The notes beneath the pieces were generated by a model. It was not told the origin of the DNA and did no database searches. It saw only the letters and a program-made list of their open reading frames with translations. Both the position numbers and the translations under genes were made by a program. A DNA stretch of 64,000 nucleotides from Geothrix oryzisoli. GTDB taxonomy: Bacteria; Acidobacteriota; Holophagae; Holophagales; Holophagaceae. How positions within the stretch are numbered: position 1 is the stretch's first letter; the number at the start of each line of letters is the position of its first letter. Below are positions 41,206 to 50,336 of the stretch, one piece after another. The DNA lies in the NCBI RefSeq assembly GCF_022808865.1, contig NZ_JAKZLB010000002.1:386019-450018 (forward strand), given 5' to 3'.

Positions 41206-42296
41206 GACGGGTCCAGCCTAACGCCTTCGAGGTGTGCCGCGAACTGGGCGCCGGAGCTGGCGGGGGCGGTGACGAGGATGCGGTGCCGGGGTTCAAGCAG
41301 GGCTGCGGCCAGGAGTTGGCCCCCGGAGCCGCCGAATTCCCCCCAGAGGTTTTTGGGGTGGCGCGGTCCCGGCCAGTCCGGGTGGGCCGCCGCCAGACTG
41401 GCCTCCAGCGCGTCTACGCGGGCCAGGCCATTGCTGCCGCCGATCCAGTGGTCGGGGCGGCCTTCGCCCAGGACCCGCGCCACCGCCAGGGCCAGGGCGC
41501 CGGTTCGTCCCTCCACGCTGGCGTCCGGTGCGGAGCGGTCTGCCAGGGCGCGGAGGAAGGCCCGGGGGCGGGCGCCCCGCGCCTCCGCGTGGTCCGCTGT
41601 CTCCAGCAGGAAGGCTTCGGCGCCTTCCCCCGGCAGGAAGCCCCGGCCCGATCCGACCTCCGGATCCGCATGGCGGACCAGCAGGCGGGCCCCGCCACAG
41701 ATGTCGAGCAGCAGGGGGAAGAGGCCGTCTGCGCCCAGGACCAGGGCGACGTCCGCGAGGCCGGCGCGCAGCCAGCGGGCGGCCTGGTCCAGGGCCGCGA
41801 AGGTGGCGTTCTCCCGATCCACGAAGGTGGCGCTGGGGCCCTTGAGTCCGAAGGCCAGGGCCAGGTGGCCGCTGGCGGCATTGGCCACGGTGTTGGGGAA
41901 GATCAGGGGGGAGGCGCCTTCGGGTCCCCGCTGGAGGTAGGGCCGCATGAAGGCCTCGCTGGCCTCGCTGCCCCCGCTCATGGTGCCCACGGCCACGGCG
42001 ATGCGGTCGCCCCCGATGCGTGCGTCGGTCCGGGGATCCAGGCCGGCGTCCCGGAAGGCCTGGTGGGCCGCCACCCAGGCGAAGCGCGAGGCCCGGTCCA
42101 GGCGGCGCAGCTGCATGGGCGGGATGATGCCCGCGGGATTGAACGCGCTGCAGGCGGCGCCCCGACCGTGGCCCAACGCTTCAGGCAGCGCTCCGAAGCA
42201 GGGGGTGCCCGACGCGAAGCTGGCCCGGGCAGCCTCGACGCCGTCGCCGCACGGCAGCACCAGTCCCAGACCCGTGATGGCCAGGGCGCCGCTCAT
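41202..42296 (-). CDS. Ketosynthase-like chain-length-factor homologue (catalytically dead)
   Basis: 364 residues of thiolase fold, clearly homologous to beta-ketoacyl-ACP synthases (LAITGLGLVLPCGDGVEAAR, IFPNTVANAASGHLALAFGL). At the active-site loop, where catalytic enzymes read DTACSSS, it reads VDRENATFAALDQ, so Cys is Asn. Neither catalytic His is kept (WIGGSNGLARVD; KNLWGEFGGSGG). It therefore resembles the KS-beta or CLF partner of type II polyketide and aryl-polyene synthases, which pairs with a catalytic KS to set chain length. It overlaps the KS-alpha stop (ATGA). Confidence 0.85.
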   Translation of the reverse strand: MSGALAITGLGLVLPCGDGVEAARASFASGTPCFGALPEALGHGRGAACSAFNPAGIIPPMQLRRLDRASRFAWVAAHQAFRDAGLDPRTDARIGGDRIAVAVGTMSGGSEASEAFMRPYLQRGPEGASPLIFPNTVANAASGHLALAFGLKGPSATFVDRENATFAALDQAARWLRAGLADVALVLGADGLFPLLLDICGGARLLVRHADPEVGSGRGFLPGEGAEAFLLETADHAEARGARPRAFLRALADRSAPDASVEGRTGALALAVARVLGEGRPDHWIGGSNGLARVDALEASLAAAHPDWPGPRHPKNLWGEFGGSGGQLLAAALLEPRHRILVTAPASSGAQFAAHLEGVRLDPS

Positions 42297-43471
42297 CGCC
42301 CCTCCCAGCGCCGGAGCGCCAGCGACACGTTGTTGCCGCCGAAGGCGAACGCATTCACCAGGGCGGCGCGGATCCGGCGTTCCTTCGCCGCCAACGGCGT
42401 GCAGTCCAAATCGCAGATGGGATCCGGCTCCTCCAGGCGCAGGGTGGGGCTCACCGCCTGGTCGCGGAGGGCCAGCAGGGCGGCGGCGGCCCCGAAGGCG
42501 CCGGCGGCGCCCAGGGTATGGCCGAACTGGCTCTTGGTGCTGGTGACGGAGACGGTGTCGGCCGCCGCGCCCAGGGCCCGGCGGATGGCCAGGCACTCAG
42601 CGCCGTCGTTGGCGGGGGTGGCGGTGCCGTGGGCGGAGACGAGGTCCACCTCGACGGGCTCCAGCCGGCCCGAACGCAGGGCCATGGCCATGGCCCGGGC
42701 GGCGCCCTCGCCTTCGGGGTGGGGAGCCGTCGGGTGGTGGGCGTCCATGCTGGCGCCGTAGCCCAGCACCTCCCCATAGATGGGGGCGCCCCGGGCAAGG
42801 GCACGGTCCAGGGGTTCCAGCAGGAGCTGCACGGCCCCCTCGCCCAGGTTGAGGCCCGCCCGGTCGCGGCTGAAGGGGCGGCATTTCCGGGGATCCACGG
42901 CCTTCAGGGAGGAGAAGCCGGCGTAGGTGGTGCGGCAGAGCCCTTCGGCGCCTCCGGCCACGGCCAGGTCCAGCTCCCCGGCGGCCAGGCGCTCCCAGGC
43001 CTGACCCAGGGCCAGCAGACTGGAAGAGCAGGCGTTCATGATGGTGCTCCGGGGGCCTTCGGCGCCGAGTTCCCGGGCCAGGGCGTCGGTGACCGTGCAG
43101 GGGCTCTGGTAGGCGGGTTCGGCGGCCCGGCCACGACGCCCGGCCAGCCGGTCGGCCAGGTAGGCCTCTGCGACGGGCAGGCCGCTGGTGCTGGCGCCCT
43201 GGAAGACACCGATGCGGCCCGGATCGCCTCCCGGCTGGAATCCGTCCAGGGCCTCCGCCAGGGCCAGGAGGGCCATGCGCACGCAAAGCGACTGGTGCCG
43301 GAGGGGCGTGAGGGGCACCTGGCCGGCGATCTGGGCCGGTTCTGCGGGCAGGTCCAGTCGGGTGAGGGCCCCCAGGCCGTCGCGGCCCTCGAGCATGGCC
43401 GACCAGGTGTCCTCGCGGTCCAGGGCCAGCGAACTCACGATGCCCAGGCCCGACACGACGACGCGGATCAT
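42293..43471 (-). CDS. Beta-ketoacyl-ACP synthase (catalytic, KS-alpha-like)
   Basis: 392 residues. The Cys-His-His triad is complete: TIMNACSSSLLALGQAWERL (Cys about 168), VSAHGTATPANDGAE (first His) and KSQFGHTLGAAGAFGAA (Lys and second His). FabF/type II PKS KS fold: VVSGLGIVSSLALDRE at the start and TYAGFSSLKAVDPRKCRPF in the middle. It should condense malonyl-ACP with an acyl-ACP, probably as a heterodimer with the downstream KS-beta. It overlaps the FabZ-like stop by ATGA. Confidence 0.9.
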   Translation of the reverse strand: MIRVVVSGLGIVSSLALDREDTWSAMLEGRDGLGALTRLDLPAEPAQIAGQVPLTPLRHQSLCVRMALLALAEALDGFQPGGDPGRIGVFQGASTSGLPVAEAYLADRLAGRRGRAAEPAYQSPCTVTDALARELGAEGPRSTIMNACSSSLLALGQAWERLAAGELDLAVAGGAEGLCRTTYAGFSSLKAVDPRKCRPFSRDRAGLNLGEGAVQLLLEPLDRALARGAPIYGEVLGYGASMDAHHPTAPHPEGEGAARAMAMALRSGRLEPVEVDLVSAHGTATPANDGAECLAIRRALGAAADTVSVTSTKSQFGHTLGAAGAFGAAAALLALRDQAVSPTLRLEEPDPICDLDCTPLAAKERRIRAALVNAFAFGGNNVSLALRRWEGR

Positions 43472-43875
43472 AGGCGCTTCACCAGCAGGGAGGCTGTGCA
43501 GATGGACCGGCCTTCGCAGGTCACGGCGCCGTTCAGCTTCATCAATCCGGCAAAGGCGCCTTCCGAGGTCACCTCCAGGCGCAGCCGGTCGCCGGGGAAG
43601 GCGGGGGCCTGGAACCGGGCATCCCGCACGCCGGCCAGGAAGATGCCGGCCCCATGGAGGGTCCCGGCCTCCAGGAAGCCGCCGGCCTGGGCCAGCATCT
43701 CCAGGAGCAGCACGCCGGGCACCAGCGGGCGGCCTTCGAAGTGCCCCTGGAGGTAGGGCTCCCCGTTGGTGACGAGCTTCTCCGCCACCACGCGCACGCC
43801 CGGTTCGCGCTCCAGCACCCGGTCCACCAGGAGAAAGGGGTAGCGGTGCGGCAGGTGGGCCGGGATGTCCGTCAT
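43468..43875 (-). CDS. 3-hydroxyacyl-ACP dehydratase, FabZ-like
   Basis: 135 residues, hot-dog fold. Signature LPHRYPFLLVDRVLE at the N-terminus, catalytic His in YLQGHFEGRPLVPGVLLLE (the acid Glu follows in the LEMLAQAGG turn), and the strand IFLAGVRDARFQAPAFPGD. It removes water from a 3-hydroxyacyl-ACP, giving a trans-2-enoyl product. It lies between the ACP (8 nt upstream) and the ketosynthase. No ketoreductase is in the operon, so the hydroxy substrate must come from a shared reductase. Confidence 0.9.
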   Translation of the reverse strand: MTDIPAHLPHRYPFLLVDRVLEREPGVRVVAEKLVTNGEPYLQGHFEGRPLVPGVLLLEMLAQAGGFLEAGTLHGAGIFLAGVRDARFQAPAFPGDRLRLEVTSEGAFAGLMKLNGAVTCEGRSICTASLLVKRL

Positions 43876-43883
43876 GGGCGGTT

Positions 43884-44141
43884 TCACGCCTTGGCGTGCT
43901 CGGCGATGAACTCCGTGAGGGCCTGGACGGACTTGAAGGCCTTCAGGCCCGCGGCCTCGTCCTCGATCTTCACGCCGAACACCTGTTCGATGCCGAGGAC
44001 GAGCTCCAGGGCGTCGATGGAGTCGAGCCCCAGCCCGTCCCCGAACAGGGGGGCCTGGTCCTCGATCTGGTCCGGGGTCATGCCTTCGAGCTTGAGGCGC
44101 TCGATGATCATCTCTTTGACGCGCAGCTTCAGGTCGCTCAT
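43884..44141 (-). CDS. Acyl carrier protein
   Basis: 85 residues, four-helix fold. The phosphopantetheine Ser is in GLGLDSIDALELVLGIEQVF, and the helix III region reads FGVKIEDEAAG. It is acidic, as expected. The first gene of the operon, it probably serves the KS pair rather than general fatty-acid synthesis, because plsX/fabD/fabG do not surround it. Divergent from nuoA. Confidence 0.93.
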   Translation of the reverse strand: MSDLKLRVKEMIIERLKLEGMTPDQIEDQAPLFGDGLGLDSIDALELVLGIEQVFGVKIEDEAAGLKAFKSVQALTEFIAEHAKA

Positions 44142-44280
44142 GACAATCCCGGCAGGACGGTGGGGAGATTGATTCTATCCCTAACCGGAGGGCCCGGTGG
44201 GGTTGTGATATTGGCACGGTTTCGGGATCTGCAAAGGGCGCTAAGCTGGATTCTCGCGGAACCCTCCGCCCGAGAGCGCC
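44142..44280. promoter_or_regulatory. ACP/nuoA divergent promoter region
   Basis: Contains TAAGCTGG on the plus strand (44242-44247 for the hexamer), 33 nt before the nuoA ATG. It has an AT-richer stretch around 44200-44215. No palindrome of note. Confidence 0.3.
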
Positions 44281-44661
44281 ATGGCCCATCCCGCATCGCC
44301 CTTCCTGCCGGTCCTGATCCTGCTGCTGGTCGCCGCCGTGACGGCCATCGCCATCCTCGTGCTGTCCGGCAAGGTGCTGCCCCTGCTCAAGCCCAACAAC
44401 CCGCAGGAGGCCAAGCTGAGGCCCTACGAATGCGGCGTGCCGGCCCAGCAGGAGGGGGCCCGGCACAAGTACTCCGTGAAGTTCTACCTCACGGCCATGC
44501 TCTTCATCCTGTTCGACGTGGAAGCGGCGTTCCTGCTGCCCTGGGCCGTGAACTTCAAGCATGCCCTCTGGACCTTCGCCGCCATGCTCAGCTTCATGGC
44601 CACCCTGCTGGTGGGCTTCATCTACGCCTGGGGGAAGGGCGCCTTCGAGTGGGAGCGCTGA
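44281..44661 (+). CDS. nuoA: NADH-quinone oxidoreductase subunit A
   Basis: 126 residues, three membrane helices. Subunit A lines the quinone-channel entrance of complex I. The conserved loop KLRPYECGVPAQQEGARHKY (with the ECG motif) follows helix 1, and KFYLTAMLFILFDVEAAFL is the second helix region, both hallmarks. ATG after a weak GAGAGC. It is followed after 1 nt by nuoB, then C and D, as in typical nuo operons. Confidence 0.95.
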   Translation: MAHPASPFLPVLILLLVAAVTAIAILVLSGKVLPLLKPNNPQEAKLRPYECGVPAQQEGARHKYSVKFYLTAMLFILFDVEAAFLLPWAVNFKHALWTFAAMLSFMATLLVGFIYAWGKGAFEWER

Positions 44662-44662
44662 C

Positions 44663-45271
44663 ATGGCCGAGATGAACATCAACGACGCGGTGGTGACCAC
44701 CCGCCTGGATGCGGTGGTCAACTGGGGTCGCAAGAACAGCCTCTGGCCGCTGCCCTTCGGCACCGCCTGCTGCGCCATCGAGTTCATGAGCATGATGGCG
44801 TCCAAGTACGACATGAGCCGGTTCGGCGCCGAGGCCATGCGCTTCAGCCCCCGGCAGAGCGACATGATGCTGATCCTCGGCACGGTCACCAACAAGATGG
44901 CCCCCGTGCTACGAACCATCTACGCCCAGATGGCCGAGCCCAAGTGGGTGATCAGCGTGGGCGTCTGCGCCTCCTCGGGCGGCATGTACCGCACCTACGC
45001 CACCCTGCAGGGCGTGGACCGGGTGATCCCCGTGGACGTCTACGTCCCCGGCTGCCCGCCCCGGCCCGAGAGCATGATCTACGGCGTGATGAAGCTGCAG
45101 GAGAAGATCGAGAAGGAATCGCTCTCCATGCGCAAGGAGCACATCGCGCGCTTCTACGAGAGCCTGGCCCGGCAGGACGCCCTCCAGGCGGAAACGGGCC
45201 TCACGGGTCAGCAGACCATCCGCAACATGCTGATGGATGCCGCGGAGCGCGGCGCGGGCACGATCTTCTAG
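44663..45271 (+). CDS. nuoB: NADH-quinone oxidoreductase subunit B
   Basis: 202 residues. Binds the terminal [4Fe-4S] cluster N2, which reduces quinone. Ligands: the adjacent Cys pair in FGTACCAIEFMSMM, Cys in VISVGVCASSGGMY, and Cys in YVPGCPPRPE. Other conserved elements are DMSRFGAEAMRFSPRQSD and AEPKWVISVG. The C-terminal 60 residues are charged and variable. ATG follows nuoA by 1 nt. Confidence 0.97.
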   Translation: MAEMNINDAVVTTRLDAVVNWGRKNSLWPLPFGTACCAIEFMSMMASKYDMSRFGAEAMRFSPRQSDMMLILGTVTNKMAPVLRTIYAQMAEPKWVISVGVCASSGGMYRTYATLQGVDRVIPVDVYVPGCPPRPESMIYGVMKLQEKIEKESLSMRKEHIARFYESLARQDALQAETGLTGQQTIRNMLMDAAERGAGTIF

Positions 45272-45283
45272 GCGGGGCGGACC

Positions 45284-45802
45284 ATGATCATCGAGCACAT
45301 CGACGCACAGCTGCCGGGCGCCGTCACGGACCGCCACGACTTCCGGGGCGACCAGACCATCGTGGTGGCGAAGGCCAGCTTCCTGCCCCTGGTGGACCTG
45401 CTCCACCGCGAAGGCTTCCAGTTCCTGGTGGACATCACGGCGGTGGATTGGCCGGAGCGGCCGAATGCCGAAGGCGGCGCCGCCGCTGGGCGGTTCGACG
45501 TGGTCTACCACTGGCTGAACCTGGCCAGCCAGGAGCGCCTGCGGGTGAAAGTGCCCGTGGCCGACGGCGAGACCATGCCCACCCTGACCGGCCACTTCAA
45601 GACGGCCGACTGGTTCGAGCGCGAGGTCTTCGACCTCTTCGGCATCCGCTTCGACGGGCACCCGAACCTGAAGCGCCTGCTCACCTGGGACGACTTCCCG
45701 GGCCATGCGCTCCGCAAGGACTTCCCCCTGGATGGCGGCGATCCCTTCTGCATGGAAGGCTGCACCGCTCCCTACAACAACGGCGAACGGGCCCGGGGCT
45801 GA
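45284..45802 (+). CDS. nuoC: NADH-quinone oxidoreductase subunit C
   Basis: 172 residues, the 30-kDa peripheral-arm subunit. Signature near the C-terminus: WFEREVFDLFGIRFDGHPNL followed by RRLLTWDDF-like KRLLTWDDFPGHALRKDFPL. The N-terminus (DQTIVVAKASFLPLVDLLH) matches the alpha-beta fold. It has no cofactor but bridges subunits B and D. It is a separate protein here, not fused to D as in Escherichia coli. 12 nt from nuoB. Confidence 0.95.
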   Translation: MIIEHIDAQLPGAVTDRHDFRGDQTIVVAKASFLPLVDLLHREGFQFLVDITAVDWPERPNAEGGAAAGRFDVVYHWLNLASQERLRVKVPVADGETMPTLTGHFKTADWFEREVFDLFGIRFDGHPNLKRLLTWDDFPGHALRKDFPLDGGDPFCMEGCTAPYNNGERARG

Positions 45803-45808
45803 GGATTT

Positions 45809-47014
45809 ATGACCATGGATTCCATCGCCCTTTCCCGGCAGCAGCTCGACGGCGATCACATGATCGTCAACCTGGGGCCTTCGCACCCCACCACCCATGG
45901 CACCTTGCGCATCATCCTCGAGCTCGAGGGCGAGACCATCCTAAAGGCCACCCCGGAGATGGGGTATCTCCACCGCGGCGTGGAGAAGCTGGGTGAGAAC
46001 CTCAGCTACCAGCAGTTCATCCCCCTGACGGACCGGCTGAACTACTGCAGCTCCATCATGAACAACGTGGGCTACACCTGTGCCGTGGAGAAGCTGCTCG
46101 GCATCGAGATCCCCAAGCGGGCGCAGCAGATCCGCGTGCTCGTCTCCGAGCTGGCCCGCATCGCCGACCACATCGTCTGCGTGGGCGTGAACGCCGTGGA
46201 CATCGGCGCCTTCACGGCCTTCCTCTACCTCTTCAAGCAGCGCGAGACGGTCTACGATCTCTTCGAGATGGCGGCCGGCCAGCGCCTGCACACCAGCTTC
46301 ACCCGCATCGGCGGCCTCTTCCGGGACCTCCCCGAGGGGTTCGTGCCCCTCTGCGAGCGCTTCCTGGTGGAATGCGAAGCCTCCGTGGACGAGTGCGAGC
46401 GCCTGCTCACCCACAACCCCATCTGGCATGACCGCACCAAGGGCATCGGGGCCATCAGCGCCGAGGACGCCGTGAACTACGGCTACACGGGCCCCTGCCT
46501 CCGTGCCGCCGGCGTCCCCCAGGACCTCCGCAAGGCCCAGCCCTACCTGGGCTACGAGACCTACGACTTCGACATCCCCGTGGGCACCACCGGGGATGTG
46601 TTCGACCGCTACCTGGTCCGCATCGAGGAGATGCGCCAGAGCCTGCGCATCATCCGCCAGGTGCTCGACCGCCTCGAGCCCGGTCCCGTCAACGTGGACG
46701 ACCCCAAGATCGCCTTGCCGTCCAAGGAGAAGGTCTACACCCGGATGGAAAGCCTCATCCACCACTTCAAGCTCATCATGCACGGCATGGAGATGCCCGT
46801 GGGCGAGGTCTACAGCGCCACCGAGGCCGCCAATGGCGAACTGGGCTTCTACATCGTCAGCGATGGCGGCAAGAACCCCTACCGCATCCGGGTCCGTCCC
46901 CCCTGCCTGCCCATCTTCAGCAGCTTCCACGACCAGGTGAAGGGCTGCCTGATCGCCGACGCCGTCGCCGTCCTTGGCGCCATGAATATTATTGCAGGGG
47001 AGCTGGACCGCTAA
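45809..47014 (+). CDS. nuoD: NADH-quinone oxidoreductase subunit D
   Basis: 401 residues, the 49-kDa subunit that forms the quinone site with subunit B. Motifs include NLGPSHPTTHGTLRIILELE (quinone-contact His), EKLGENLSYQQFIPLTDRLN, RIADHIVCVGVNAVDIGAFT and the closing NIIAGELDR. The last nine codons use unusual AT-ended triplets (AAT ATT ATT GCA). The same nine amino acids are encoded again immediately downstream (47026-47052) with GC-rich codons; see findings. Confidence 0.97.
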   Translation: MTMDSIALSRQQLDGDHMIVNLGPSHPTTHGTLRIILELEGETILKATPEMGYLHRGVEKLGENLSYQQFIPLTDRLNYCSSIMNNVGYTCAVEKLLGIEIPKRAQQIRVLVSELARIADHIVCVGVNAVDIGAFTAFLYLFKQRETVYDLFEMAAGQRLHTSFTRIGGLFRDLPEGFVPLCERFLVECEASVDECERLLTHNPIWHDRTKGIGAISAEDAVNYGYTGPCLRAAGVPQDLRKAQPYLGYETYDFDIPVGTTGDVFDRYLVRIEEMRQSLRIIRQVLDRLEPGPVNVDDPKIALPSKEKVYTRMESLIHHFKLIMHGMEMPVGEVYSATEAANGELGFYIVSDGGKNPYRIRVRPPCLPIFSSFHDQVKGCLIADAVAVLGAMNIIAGELDR

Positions 47015-47055
47015 GGCGCCGAGTGAACATCATCGCCGGCGAACTCGACCGCTAA
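46976..47055 (+). repeat. Duplicated, synonymously recoded nuoD 3' end
   Basis: GGCGCC (46976-46981) then the codons for MNIIAGELDR-stop end nuoD at 47014. GGCGCC (47015-47020) then GA, GTG and codons for NIIAGELDR-stop follow to 47055. Seven of nine shared codons differ, all at the third base; the last two (GAC CGC) are identical. The second copy is not part of any gene. Confidence 0.85.
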
Positions 47056-47074
47056 AGGGCCACCACCAGCCTGG

Positions 47075-47563
47075 CTACTTCCCCAGGGCTTCCAGCTGGG
47101 TCCGGTAGTCGTCCCGCAGACGCTCCAGCATGGCCAGGAGCTGGGCGCGCTCGTCCTCCGTGAGGCAGCGGTCCACCTGCTGGCTGAGGGCCTGGTGCCG
47201 GTCGTGCATCCGGGCCTCGAGGGCCAGGCCCTTCGGCGTGATCTGCACCCGGCTGCCCCGACGATCCGCCGGGTTCTCGCAACGCTTCACCAGACCCCGG
47301 GCCTCCAGGCGGTTCACGAGGCGAGGCACGTCGGCGAACCGGTAGATCATCCGGCAGCGGATGTCCTTCACCAGGTAGCCGTCCTTGCCGCCCCCCTTGA
47401 GGATGCGCAGCACATTGAACTGCTGGTCGGAGAGGTCCTCGGGCTCGTAGAGGGCCTGGTCGAAGAGGCGGGCCACGTACTCCCGGGTCAGGAGGAGCGC
47501 CAAGGCCACCTCGTGGCCCGGCTCGAGGGGCTTGGTGATCTGGAGTTCTTCCTGGATGTGCAT
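47075..47563 (-). CDS. MarR-family transcriptional regulator
   Basis: 162 residues. The winged helix-turn-helix region includes LSDQQFNVLRILKGG, DIRCRMIYRFADVPRLVNRL (recognition helix) and the wing CENPADRRGSRVQITPKG. The flanking helices give the MarR dimer interface. MarR proteins commonly repress the divergent neighbour and respond to phenolics or oxidants; here that neighbour is yceI. It sits between nuoD and nuoE on the opposite strand, interrupting the usual nuo order. ATG start with CCGGAGCGGG upstream. Confidence 0.9.
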   Translation of the reverse strand: MHIQEELQITKPLEPGHEVALALLLTREYVARLFDQALYEPEDLSDQQFNVLRILKGGGKDGYLVKDIRCRMIYRFADVPRLVNRLEARGLVKRCENPADRRGSRVQITPKGLALEARMHDRHQALSQQVDRCLTEDERAQLLAMLERLRDDYRTQLEALGK

Positions 47564-47587
47564 GGTCCCGCTCCGGCTGGTCCAAGG

Positions 47588-47640
47588 TTGACAGATTTCT
47601 CAAAAAAAGGTGTTGCAACTTCTTAAAATTGGTCTAGATT
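47588..47640. promoter_or_regulatory. marR/yceI intergenic promoter-operator
   Basis: AT-rich. For yceI, TTGCAA (47613-47618), 16 nt, then TAGATT (47635-47640); TTGACA also occurs at 47588-47593. Imperfect inverted arms TGCAACTT...GAATTGCA flank 47614-47648 and are a plausible MarR operator. Confidence 0.45.
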
Positions 47641-47677
47641 GAATTGCATGGTGAAACACCTATTCCCTGGAGGTCAC

Positions 47678-48271
47678 ATGCGTCACCCCTTCCGCGTTCT
47701 GCTTGCCACCCTCGCCCTGGCGGCCGTGCCCGCCCTGGCCGGTCAGGACACCTACAAGATCGACCCGGTCCACAGCGAGGTGAGCTTCAAGGTCAGCCAC
47801 CTGCTGGCCAAGGTCAGCGGCCGCTTCACGAAGTTCGAGGGGCTCATCCAGGTCGACACCGCCGACATCAGCAAGTCCAGCGTGGAGGTCACCATCGACG
47901 CCGCCAGCCTCACCACGGACAACGAGGCCCGGGACAAGCACCTGAAGTCCCCCGACTTCTTCGACGTGGCCAAGTTCCCGACCATCACCTTCAAGAGCAC
48001 GGCCGTGAAGGAAGTGGCCAAGGGCAAGCTGGAGATCACCGGCGACTTCACCCTGCACGGCGTGACCCGGCGCATCACCTTCCCCATCACCAACGCGGGG
48101 ACCCAGCCCGGCATGGCGCCCGGCACCGTGATCGCGGGCTTCATCGACGGCGCCCTGACCCTGAACCGCAATGAGTACGGCATCAAGACCTTCCCCGGCG
48201 TCATCGGCGAGACCGTCGCCGTCAGCCTGAACGCCGAGGCCGGCAAGGTCGCCCCCGCCGCCAAGAAGTAA
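47678..48271 (+). CDS. yceI: YceI-family periplasmic lipid-binding protein
   Basis: 197 residues. Signal peptide ending AVPALAG, then a lipocalin-like barrel with the YceI strands DTYKIDPVHSEVSFKVSHLL, GRFTKFEGLIQVDTADISKS, KHLKSPDFFDVAKFPTITF, GDFTLHGVTRRITFPI and NRNEYGIKTFPGVIGETVAV. Family members bind isoprenoids such as polyprenyl or ubiquinone-like chains, fitting a place beside complex I. The ATG has CTGGAGG 5 nt upstream. A terminator hairpin follows. Confidence 0.94.
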   Translation: MRHPFRVLLATLALAAVPALAGQDTYKIDPVHSEVSFKVSHLLAKVSGRFTKFEGLIQVDTADISKSSVEVTIDAASLTTDNEARDKHLKSPDFFDVAKFPTITFKSTAVKEVAKGKLEITGDFTLHGVTRRITFPITNAGTQPGMAPGTVIAGFIDGALTLNRNEYGIKTFPGVIGETVAVSLNAEAGKVAPAAKK

Positions 48272-48292
48272 CCGGACCGTCCTGTTCGTGAT

Positions 48293-48332
48293 GGGGGGCA
48301 CCCGCATTGGCGGGGCGCCCCCCTGCTTCTTT
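48293..48332 (+). terminator. Terminator after yceI
   Basis: GGGGGGC (48293-48299) pairs with GCCCCCC (48317-48323), with an inner CCCGC/GCGGG stem, followed by TGCTTCTTT. It separates yceI from nuoE. Confidence 0.75.
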
Positions 48333-48336
48333 GGGC

Positions 48337-48342
48337 TAAACT
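48337..48342 (+). promoter_or_regulatory. Candidate -10 (TAAACT) for nuoEF
   Basis: TAAACTGG lies just after the yceI terminator and 22 nt before nuoE, so nuoEF can have its own transcript. A five-codon open frame (48351-48368, MRARP) overlaps the nuoE start by ATGA. Confidence 0.35.
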
Positions 48343-48364
48343 GGCCGTTCATGCGAGCGCGCCC

Positions 48365-48940
48365 ATGAATCATCCTTTGCCTCCCGACACCGCGAACGAG
48401 CCTCTGGCCCCCGGCCAGCGGCTGCCGGACTCCGAGCGAAAGGAATTCAGCCCCGAGGCCCTGGTGGAGATCCAGGCCATCATGGCCAAATTCCCGGACA
48501 AACTCGCGGCCACGCTGCCGGCCCTGCACATCGCCCAGCGGGAGTTCGGCTTCGTGAGCCTCGCGGCCATGAAGGCCGTGGCCCAGGCCATCGGCATCCC
48601 CGAGGGCCACGTCTTCGGCGTGGCGACCTTCTACACGATGTACCAGAAGGCCCCGGTGGGCCGGTTCCACCTGCAGGTCTGCACCAACATCAGCTGCGCC
48701 CTGCGCGGCGCCGCCCAGCTGCTGGAGAAGGTCTGCGAGAAGACCGGGGTGAAACCCGGCCAGGGCCCCAGCGCCGACGGCCTGTGGAGCGTGGAGGAGG
48801 TCGAGTGCCTCGCCGGCTGCGGCAGCGGCCCCTGCGTGCAGGTGAACCACGATGTCTACGACGAGTTCGTGGACGAGAAGAAGCTCCTCGAAGTGATGGA
48901 AGCCTGCAAGCGGGGTGACTACCGCCCCTGGGCGAAGTAG
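48365..48940 (+). CDS. nuoE: NADH-quinone oxidoreductase subunit E
   Basis: 191 residues, the 24-kDa flavoprotein-arm subunit binding [2Fe-2S] cluster N1a. Four ligands: CTNISC and CLAGC within the stretches FHLQVCTNISCALRG and EEVECLAGCGSGPCVQVN. Thioredoxin-like C-domain and helical N-domain (LPALHIAQREFGFVSLAAMK) are both present. The N-terminus has about 25 extra Pro-rich residues. No Shine-Dalgarno is visible. nuoF begins 9 nt after it. Confidence 0.95.
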   Translation: MNHPLPPDTANEPLAPGQRLPDSERKEFSPEALVEIQAIMAKFPDKLAATLPALHIAQREFGFVSLAAMKAVAQAIGIPEGHVFGVATFYTMYQKAPVGRFHLQVCTNISCALRGAAQLLEKVCEKTGVKPGQGPSADGLWSVEEVECLAGCGSGPCVQVNHDVYDEFVDEKKLLEVMEACKRGDYRPWAK

Positions 48941-48949
48941 GGGGAATCC

Positions 48950-50320
<1,371 letters not shown>

Positions 50321-50336
50321 TCCCTGCCCTGCCAGG

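Noticed and set aside
41202-42296. KS-beta as a pseudogene of a ketosynthase
   Set aside because: The frame is intact, start and stop are coupled to its neighbours, and the replaced active site follows the known chain-length-factor pattern rather than random decay.
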